Origin: Nostoc spongiaeforme FACHB-130 | GTDB taxonomy: Bacteria > Cyanobacteriota > Cyanobacteriia > Cyanobacteriales > Nostocaceae | Direction: 5' to 3' | NCBI RefSeq assembly: GCF_014698475.1 | Contig: NZ_JACJTB010000046.1 | Coordinates: 1 to 53,342 of the forward strand | DNA length: 53,342 nucleotides | Shown here: piece after piece, positions 45,914 to 53,342 of the stretch | Layout of the letters: each line of letters opens with the position of its first letter | Numbering within the stretch: position 1 is the stretch's first letter | The notes under the pieces: generated by a model | What the model was told of the DNA's origin: nothing | Database searches by the model: none | The model's input: only the letters and a program-made list of their open reading frames with translations | Translations under genes and position numbers: made by a program

Positions 45914-46552
45914 TCACAAACATAAAGATTGTACATGCAAATCTTTGAGTGTGATTGTGAAATTATGCTGTTTTTCTGTAGCAATAAATGAAACGATCGC
46001 CTCACAAGTCACCGCCACAGTTAACATCACCAAGTTTCTCGCCAGTGGATAGTCACAGATATCATCATTCACATCAGAAGGGACGCGATAAACGTCATTC
46101 CAAATGATTTCTGCATAATCAGCAGCTAACCCAGCATGAATACAAGGAATGCTAAATTGATCAGCATAATCTTTCACCGCTTGGCGTGACACACTGTTGT
46201 CAAAAACATCAACAATTAGCTGACTATCTTTAAGTAATTGATGGGTATTTTCTGATGTCAATTCTTTAGTTTTAGCATCAACTTTCGTACCAACTGCCCG
46301 ATATAAATTATTAGCCAAAATTTTCGCTTTGAATGCACCGACATCAGCACGGTAGTAAGGTTGAGTGGAAAGATTACGTTCCTCAATGCGATCGCGATCA
46401 ATTACCGTCAGTTTATCAAAACCAGACCGAGCCAAGTTCTCAGCAATGTTAGCGCCTAATGCACCCGCGCCACAAATTGTTACAGGATAATTCTTTAACT
46501 TTGCCATAACAGCATTGCTGCGATAAAGCTGTTCGTGAAAAAATATGCTCAT
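45914..46552 (-). CDS. ThiF/E1-like adenylyltransferase
   Basis: About 212 residues of the ThiF/MoeB/E1 fold: nucleotide loop TICGAGALGANIAENLARSGF, VIDRDRIEERNLSTQ, Lys in FKAKILANNL, and DSQLIVDVFDNSVSR. E1-like enzymes adenylate the C-terminal glycine of a ubiquitin-like protein. The usual Arg of the RQ pair is replaced (NLSTQ), and no CxxC zinc site is visible; Cys in DDICDYPLA is a possible thioester site. I use the ATG at 46552, 5 bp after the previous gene; a TTG at 46561 would overlap it. The ubiquitin-like protein at 51509 in the same operon ends in Gly and is the likely partner. Confidence 0.82.
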   Translation of the reverse strand: MSIFFHEQLYRSNAVMAKLKNYPVTICGAGALGANIAENLARSGFDKLTVIDRDRIEERNLSTQPYYRADVGAFKAKILANNLYRAVGTKVDAKTKELTSENTHQLLKDSQLIVDVFDNSVSRQAVKDYADQFSIPCIHAGLAADYAEIIWNDVYRVPSDVNDDICDYPLARNLVMLTVAVTCEAIVSFIATEKQHNFTITLKDLHVQSLCL

Positions 46553-46557
46553 TATCC

Positions 46558-47391
46558 TCAATACTCCCGTTGTTCCATGACAGCAACTAAGGATTGCAAA
46601 TCAAAATCGCGATCGCGTCCACTCAGACAAATACCAGAACTAACTACAGTCAAATCAGTTTTAGCGATCGCACTACTGTGACGCACACCATCCGCAGTTG
46701 TCCAATCGACTGTCCAGTAATCACCGCGATCGTGAAATTGGTTTAATTCACCACCACCCATCTGCAAAGCTTTTTTCAATCGCTTTTCATCTTGTTTGGT
46801 TTGATCAAAACCCTCAATTCGCTTAGTTGCTAATTCATACACAGTGCGAATTTCTGGAGTCAAATCTTTAAACTGCAATTCCTCCACGGGAATCAGTTGC
46901 TTCACAGCAGATTGCAGAGTTTCCACAATTATCGGATCTGTGCGGCGATCAATATCCTCAAACCAGCAAGATTGTCCATTCCAACGGGCGATAATTTGCT
47001 CAAATACACCAGCCTCCGTTACTAAATGTACTGCGATCGGTTTTACTACTTGCGATCGTTGACGCATATCTACTTCATTCACCGGATATGCTAACCAAGT
47101 TTTTCCCTGTAATTGATGTGCTAACCGCAGCCTGATTTGGGGAAAATGTTGCAAATATTCTCCAATTTGAGGTAATTCAGCTTCTTCAACAACCTTTGCT
47201 GTCTTCGTATCCACAGGCTGAAAAATACCCCAACCTTCAAATTTACGCGGCTTTGGTGTGAAGGTGTAAACCATACCCGCTACCTTTGTGCGAACTCGTC
47301 CACCTTTGACACAAGGCGCGAGAAATTCACTAGTAAATAACTCGGCTTCTGCACTAGCAATTTGGTTAATTAGTTGACGGATGTTAGTCAT
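46558..47391 (-). CDS. conserved protein of the TROVE-Ubl cassette, function unknown
   Basis: A 277-residue soluble protein. Recognisable stretches include GGRVRTKVAGMVYTFTPKPR, EGWGIFQPVDTKTAKVVEEA, GKTWLAYPVNEVDMRQR and WFEDIDRRTDP. I recall similar proteins beside TROVE and ubiquitin-like genes in other phyla such as Planctomycetes, but know no function. It is immediately upstream of the E1-like gene, which suggests one transcript. No catalytic motif is evident. Confidence 0.75.
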   Translation of the reverse strand: MTNIRQLINQIASAEAELFTSEFLAPCVKGGRVRTKVAGMVYTFTPKPRKFEGWGIFQPVDTKTAKVVEEAELPQIGEYLQHFPQIRLRLAHQLQGKTWLAYPVNEVDMRQRSQVVKPIAVHLVTEAGVFEQIIARWNGQSCWFEDIDRRTDPIIVETLQSAVKQLIPVEELQFKDLTPEIRTVYELATKRIEGFDQTKQDEKRLKKALQMGGGELNQFHDRGDYWTVDWTTADGVRHSSAIAKTDLTVVSSGICLSGRDRDFDLQSLVAVMEQREY

Positions 47392-47752
47392 AAGTAAGTT
47401 TCAGATCCCCGACTTCTTTTGATTCATATCTTGCACCCAGCGACTGAAGTCGCGGCTACACAGACAAAACCCGCCTGCGCGGGTTCAAAACACTTGATTT
47501 TCTGTTAGTCCGCGTAGGCGGACTACCCTTCGGGAAGCCACTTGCGCGTCTACGTTTTTGTAGCCGCGAATTCCATTCGTCGGGGCTAGATGCTGGGTGC
47601 TAAAGAACAATTTTAAAATTGCAATATAGGACTAATATTTGATTTGGGAAAACAAGTACATTCAGACAAGATTTCTTTCCTACTCCCTACTCCCCATTCC
47701 CTACTCCCTGTCTACACAAGTAACTTCGGAAATCAAATCTAATTCCTAATAT
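47392..47752. repeat. repeat-rich gap
   Basis: No gene. It holds a half-copy of the CCCCGACTTCTT family (47407), the second copy of the GCGACTGAAGTCGC / CCCGCCTGCGCGGG element (47439-47491; first copy 25763-25816), GTCCGCGTAGGCGGAC (47509-47524), a TAGCCGCGAATT element, and a CCCTACTCCC-type run (47676-47711). Confidence 0.7.
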
Positions 47753-47966
47753 AATCCCGCGTGCAAGTTGGTAGAGCATTGCGTTTTCTCAGTTACTAGA
47801 GGGACTCGACTGGTGAGTTGTTACACACTCTTTAAAAGATGGCTACTTTCAAGCCAACTTCCCAGGTTCTTTGCACTCCCCATTCACAAACGCCCACTGC
47901 ATTTGACAGTGTTACTTTTCCTCTCGTACTAGTATGTAGGCTCCAAGAGTTTGGTCACGCAGGATT
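47753..47966 (-). ncRNA. scaffolded RNA carrying 23S sarcin-ricin loop and GTPase-associated centre mimics
   Basis: Outer stem: AATCCTGCGTG (47956-47966) pairs with CACGCGGGATT (47753-47763), 11 bp with one G-T. The conserved 3' strand AACTTGCACG is at 47760-47769 and GCCTACATACTAG at 47930-47942. Read on the minus strand, TAGTACGAGAGGA (47919-47931) is identical to the universal 23S sarcin-ricin loop. Positions 47803-47858 match 23S helices 42-44, the L11/L10-L12 binding GTPase centre, at about 45 of 56 bases against the E. coli sequence as I remember it (GTTGGCTT, AGCCATC, TTTAAAG, CTCAC). In 23S rRNA the order is the reverse and the two sites are 1.6 kb apart, so this is not an rRNA gene fragment. 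It lies between the TROVE gene and the 277-residue gene. Confidence 0.8.
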
Positions 47967-48081
47967 TATAATACATTATACTACAAAATCTGCTAGGGAT
48001 GGCAAGAAGGTTAAGTTCGCAATCTCTTCTTTCTCTTTGCGTTCTTTGCGGTTCGTTAAAAAAAATTGCTTGAGGTTATTA

Positions 48082-48109
48082 GGTGCGTCACGTATAAACA
48101 TAACGCACC
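48082..48109. repeat. GGTGCGT hairpin
   Basis: A 7-bp inverted repeat (GGTGCGT / ACGCACC) with a 14-base loop, 12 bp beyond the TROVE stop. It could end or attenuate the TROVE mRNA on the minus strand; there is no T run. A CTTTGCGTTCTTTGCGG repeat is beside it. Confidence 0.5.
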
Positions 48110-48120
48110 CATTTTCGATT

Positions 48121-49563
<1,443 letters not shown>

Positions 49564-49570
49564 TCAAAAA

Positions 49571-49620
49571 ATTTTAGATTTTGGATTTTAGATTTTGGAT
49601 TGCAATCTAAAATCTCAAAA
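49571..49620. repeat. TTTTAGA/TTTTGGA heptad repeat
   Basis: Four to five 7-bp units just upstream of the TROVE start, followed by the complementary CAATCTAAAATC, so it could form a hairpin. Same family as 13690 and 16436. Confidence 0.7.
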
Positions 49621-49655
49621 TTGCAGGAGGCAGATGTTGCACGCGGGGTGATATT

Positions 49656-49732
49656 GTCACCGCGCAAGTTTTAGAAGCATTTGTGTAACTGATTCAGAGT
49701 TATGTAAGCTTCTGCGATCGGGGCGCGGCAAC
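49656..49732 (-). ncRNA. scaffolded RNA with a GAA anticodon-like stem-loop
   Basis: Outer stem GTTGCCGCGC (49723-49732) with GCGCGGTGAC (49656-49665), 10 bp including two G-T pairs. The 3' strand AACTTGCGCG (49661-49670) matches the other modules. Inner stem AGAAGC / GCTTCT is perfect. The head is TAACT-CTGAATC-AGTTA (49686-49702), a 5-bp stem with a 7-nt loop, U at position 33 and GAA at 34-36, which mimics a phenylalanine anticodon arm. Alternative hairpins overlap the outer stem (CGGCA/TGCCG; CGCGGGGTGA/TCACCGCG), so the RNA may switch between folds. It sits between the L12-like and TROVE genes. Confidence 0.65.
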
Positions 49733-49748
49733 AACTGCCGATATTATG

Positions 49749-50129
<381 letters not shown>

Positions 50130-50179
50130 AGCAACCTCCAATGAGTTGCATTTAATTCATAATTGATGATGAATAGAAT

Positions 50180-50307
50180 CACTTCGTGTAAGTTAAAAAA
50201 GCTGTTGATTCATACACGGGAGTTGAACCCGTAAACTCTTGCTTTTAAGTCAATTGCCTATTCCAATTCGGCTAGTATGTAGGCTTTTGAGGTTAGGACA
50301 CGAAGTG
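50180..50307 (-). ncRNA. scaffolded tRNA-like RNA with UAA-type anticodon loop
   Basis: Closed by a perfect 10-bp inverted repeat (CACTTCGTGT, 50298-50307, with ACACGAAGTG, 50180-50189), then AAAAGC/GCTTTT. The head (50208-50281) is tRNA-like: TACATAC pairs with GTATGAA at 6 of 7 positions, a D arm with GCC/GGC, a loop CTTAAAA (UAA at 34-36) with a weak stem, and a perfect T arm ACGGG-TTCAACT-CCCGT. No CCA is encoded. The anticodon stem is too poor for a normal tRNA. It lies between the unknown 239-residue gene and the L12-like gene. Confidence 0.7.
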
Positions 50308-50314
50308 AAAAATT

Positions 50315-51101
<787 letters not shown>

Positions 51102-51161
51102 TGAAATCACCTCTCTATGATTGAATTAATGTTTTAGTTAAATACAATTTCAATTATTGGA

Positions 51162-51300
51162 ATTCCGCACAAGTTAGCAAAGCTATTTCACAGTCGCCTT
51201 TACCAATTAGGCTACGCTCCCATTAGTGGAAGCGGTAGGACTTGAACCTACATATCCATTGCTGGATGGTGTGTACGCTTTACAAATCAGGGCGCGGAAT
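51162..51300 (-). ncRNA. scaffolded, circularly permuted class II tRNA-like RNA
   Basis: Outer stem ATTCCGCG (51293-51300) with TGCGGAAT (51162-51169), inner AAAGC/GCTTT, conserved strand AACTTGTGCG. The head carries tRNA parts in the order variable arm (ATCCA/TGGAT), T arm (GTAGG-TTCAAGT-CCTAC), acceptor 3' strand CGCTTCC, a 6-base loop, acceptor 5' strand GGGAGCG, TA, D arm (GCCT/AGGC), then CTGTG, which pairs back with CACA at the 5' side. So the acceptor end is sealed by a loop and the molecule opens at the anticodon, where the scaffold stem joins. Every stem pairs, with one G-T in the acceptor. It cannot be charged or decode as an ordinary tRNA. Confidence 0.72.
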
Positions 51301-51313
51301 AAATTCTTAAAGA

Positions 51314-51498
51314 ATTCCGTGCGAGTTCAAAAAGCTTGTTACAACTACGGCCGTTCTTACCAAATATTGGCAGTGGACACGCACGCTAAATCTGCGAGAG
51401 ACTTAGAAATCATGCTTCGCTAGTTCGATCGCTCGAATTTTACTACCTTAGAGCCGTTATCAATGTGTATGTATGCTTGATGTGTCAGGACACGGAAT
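51314..51498 (-). ncRNA. scaffolded RNA resembling 23S rRNA helices 69-71
   Basis: Outer stem ATTCCGTGT (51490-51498) with GCACGGAAT (51314-51322); conserved strand AACTCGCACG at 51318-51327. At 51435-51459 the minus strand reads TAACGGCTCTAAGGTAG and continues TAAAATTC, agreeing with the near-universal 23S segment TAACGGTCCTAAGGTAG / CGAAATTC at about 21 of 25 bases. At 51338-51355 ACGGCCGTAGTTGTAAC resembles the other strand of helix 69 (GGCCGTAACTATAACGG). The 3' strand comes first, so the element is permuted and opened in the helix 69 loop; ACGGCT can still pair with GGCCGT. A CTAAGTCT/AGATTTAG hairpin lies between. It is directly downstream of the Ubl gene. Confidence 0.68.
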
Positions 51499-51508
51499 AT
51501 TAGGGTCT

Positions 51509-51955
<447 letters not shown>

Positions 51956-52007
51956 ATGTTTTCATGATTGCAATGACCTGATTGAAGTTAATCAAAGTCA
52001 AAGCAAA

Positions 52008-52088
52008 TGGAACCGTTGGGAATTGAACCCAAATCCTGCAACCGTCCGTTTGTTGGTTTCGGAGCAGTCGAACGCCAATCGCGGCCCC
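52008..52088 (-). ncRNA. tRNA-like element
   Basis: Acceptor GGGGCCG (52082-52088) pairs with CGGTTCC (52009-52015) over 7 bp with two G-T pairs; T arm TTGGG-TTCAATT-CCCAA is perfect; discriminator A. The part between (49 nt) does not give a normal D arm or a clean anticodon stem; a CAAC/GTTG pairing is the best found. Probably another mimic or a decayed tRNA. First recognisable RNA of the minus-strand array. Confidence 0.5.
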
Positions 52089-52140
52089 GACAGTGGGTAA
52101 TGCCGAAAATAGCTGTGTTTATCAAGTTATCGAGGTTCTG

Positions 52141-52181
52141 CAAGGATGAATTTTTGCCTTTTGAGTGGGCTGTCATCCTTG
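52141..52181 (-). other. 9-bp inverted repeat at the head of the RNA array
   Basis: CAAGGATGA pairs with TCATCCTTG around a 23-base interior that contains GCC/GGC. On the minus strand it precedes all the RNA modules, so it may be a leader or a simpler module. A possible -10 (TGTAATACA) lies just upstream of it on that strand. Weak evidence. Confidence 0.35.
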
Positions 52182-52558
52182 TATTACATTTGTAGTATGT
52201 ATTTCAGATAATGTCAAGAGGATGGTTAAAAAAGATAGAGGGTAGCACCTCGACTTCGCTTGGCGACCAGCAGAAAGCAGATTCTTACCCCTTGCGCCCA
52301 GCATCCTACCCCTGATTCTCTTCAAGAAGTCGGACATCTTTTTGGGCTAGATATTGAAATGATTTTGTGAATATTCCGGGACGAATTTCACCGTATAAAT
52401 ACTATGAAAAAATATCATCCCTCTTGGATATTGTGGAAAATACGGTTATTTAAATACTTTTATGAGATGATATTTTCTCTATAATTTCATGCTGCATTTA
52501 TCTAACATTAATTGAATAGAAACTACATTAGTAAGACAGTTATTTAGTCATACTAACA
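52182..52558. other. gap before the surface-protein gene
   Basis: About 375 bp with no gene. It contains the head of the minus-strand operon (probable promoter near 52185-52230), a half-copy of the GACTTCTTGAAG palindrome family near 52318-52335, and AT-rich DNA in front of the gene at 52559. Confidence 0.4.
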
Positions 52559-53254
52559 ATGTCGATAAAACATAAAACAAAATTTGCTGTGATTCCTCTA
52601 TCTCTAGCTACAGTTACCTTAGCGAGTTTAATACAACCAGCTATGGCTGTTAATTTGGGAGTCGCACAAGATTATAATGTCTTCGTGTTAGGAGATATGA
52701 ATCAAAGTTCTGACTCTGAAGGCCGTGTAGCAGTTGGTGGTAATGCAACATTCACCAATTTTGGTATTGCTGACCGTTTAGCTAATTCTAATGGTACAGA
52801 TACTAGACTGATAGTAGGTGGAGATTTAACTTATAACGGTGGTCAAGTTTTTGGTGGTAATGCTGTTGTCGGTGGTAGTGTTAAAACTTCTGTGAATTTC
52901 AACTGTTCTCCAAACTGTGGTGTTAGTTCAGGTACACCGCTTAATTTTGAGACAGCCCGCCAAGAATTAACTTATCTTTCTGAATCTTTAGGTGGGTTAA
53001 GTTCTACAGGTAATACAGAGTATAAATGGGGTGGAATTCATCTCCAGGGTAACAATAGTGATTTAAATATTTTCACTATTGATGGTTCACAGTTTTCTAA
53101 CAGTACTTATCTGAATATTGCTGGAGTAGGTAGTAATTCTACAGTAATTTTTAATATTTTAGGTAATAGCGTCAACATTAGTAACTTTGGACTTAACCTT
53201 AATGGACTGAATAAGCAAAATATTTTATTGGTTCTTCCGGTATTTTTATGGTGA
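52559..53254 (+). CDS. choice-of-anchor-A family secreted protein, shortened
   Basis: A 231-residue protein with a signal peptide (FAVIPLSLATVTLASLIQPAMAV) and a choice-of-anchor-A domain: NLGVAQDYNVFVLGDMNQSSDSEGRVAVGGNATFTNFGIA, GGDLTYNGGQVFGGNAVVGGSV. Members are normally longer and end in a C-terminal anchor such as PEP-CTERM. Here the frame ends abruptly at LNKQNILLVLPVFLW with no anchor, and no continuing frame was found in the last 88 bp. It is probably a truncated gene or one with a frameshift near 53215-53240. Confidence 0.78.
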   Translation: MSIKHKTKFAVIPLSLATVTLASLIQPAMAVNLGVAQDYNVFVLGDMNQSSDSEGRVAVGGNATFTNFGIADRLANSNGTDTRLIVGGDLTYNGGQVFGGNAVVGGSVKTSVNFNCSPNCGVSSGTPLNFETARQELTYLSESLGGLSSTGNTEYKWGGIHLQGNNSDLNIFTIDGSQFSNSTYLNIAGVGSNSTVIFNILGNSVNISNFGLNLNGLNKQNILLVLPVFLW

Positions 53255-53342
53255 GTAATAAAGTTTAGTAAATTTTAGTAACTATATTTTAATGATGCTC
53301 AGGCTGAAAACATAGACTGTGTAAGTATTACAACAGTTTTAA

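Overview
The window looks like the chromosome of a filamentous, hormogonium-forming cyanobacterium of the Nostocales (Nostoc/Anabaena/Calothrix type). The reasons are the many HIP1 palindromes (GCGATCGC), a CP12 gene, a PatA-type taxis operon, an SLH-porin, several families of 7-bp tandem repeats, and two-component proteins rich in phytochrome-like GAF domains. No phage, transposase or CRISPR array was seen.

Layout. 1-5.5 kb: three + strand signalling genes: a GAF histidine kinase that may be broken at its 5' end, a REC-PAS kinase, and an EAL-GAF-GGDEF protein. Both GAF domains carry the residue pattern of DXCF cyanobacteriochromes. 5.6-13 kb: a minus-strand taxis operon of pil/hmp type (PatA-like, CheY, CheW, MCP, CheA). 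13.8-20.2 kb: the two-gene core of the URC pyrimidine-degradation route, divergent from a TPR gene and an NMT1-type ABC transporter. 20.4-21.3 kb: an orphan antitoxin with a ten-codon toxin stub, next to an intact RelE-type toxin-antitoxin pair. 21.4-25.8 kb: an FAD oxidase followed by glcE and glcF. 26-38.7 kb: three more histidine kinases, tlyA, cp12, a dynamin-like GTPase, an RHH-Mop regulator divergent from modA, and an MBL-fold protein. 39.8-41.2 kb: a cobalamin riboswitch ahead of a DUF1636 gene and cobK. 41.3-45.7 kb: a zinc island (SmtB-type repressor, ZnuC, ZnuA, a Zur-like box, SLH porin).

45.9-52.2 kb is the exceptional part. One strand carries a ThiF/E1-like gene, an unknown gene, a Ro60-like TROVE-vWA gene, a second ribosomal protein L7/L12, an unknown gene and a 66-residue ubiquitin-like protein ending in glycine. 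Almost every gap between these genes holds a structured RNA. At least six RNAs share one scaffold: an outer inverted repeat, a conserved 3' strand of AACTTGCACG type, an inner AAGC/GCTT stem, and a TACATAC/GTATG-type stem. Each carries a different head. One head combines the 23S sarcin-ricin loop and the GTPase-associated centre, another resembles 23S helices 69-71, and others are tRNA-like, including a circularly permuted tRNA and a tRNA-like element nested inside another tRNA. The heads resemble places on the ribosome and tRNA where translation factors and ribotoxins act. With a Ro60 homologue and an L12 paralogue in the same operon, I infer an RNA-based system that mimics or monitors translation-machinery RNA, perhaps with Ubl conjugation. 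The RNA matches are by eye and from memory.

The right edge holds a shortened choice-of-anchor-A surface protein.
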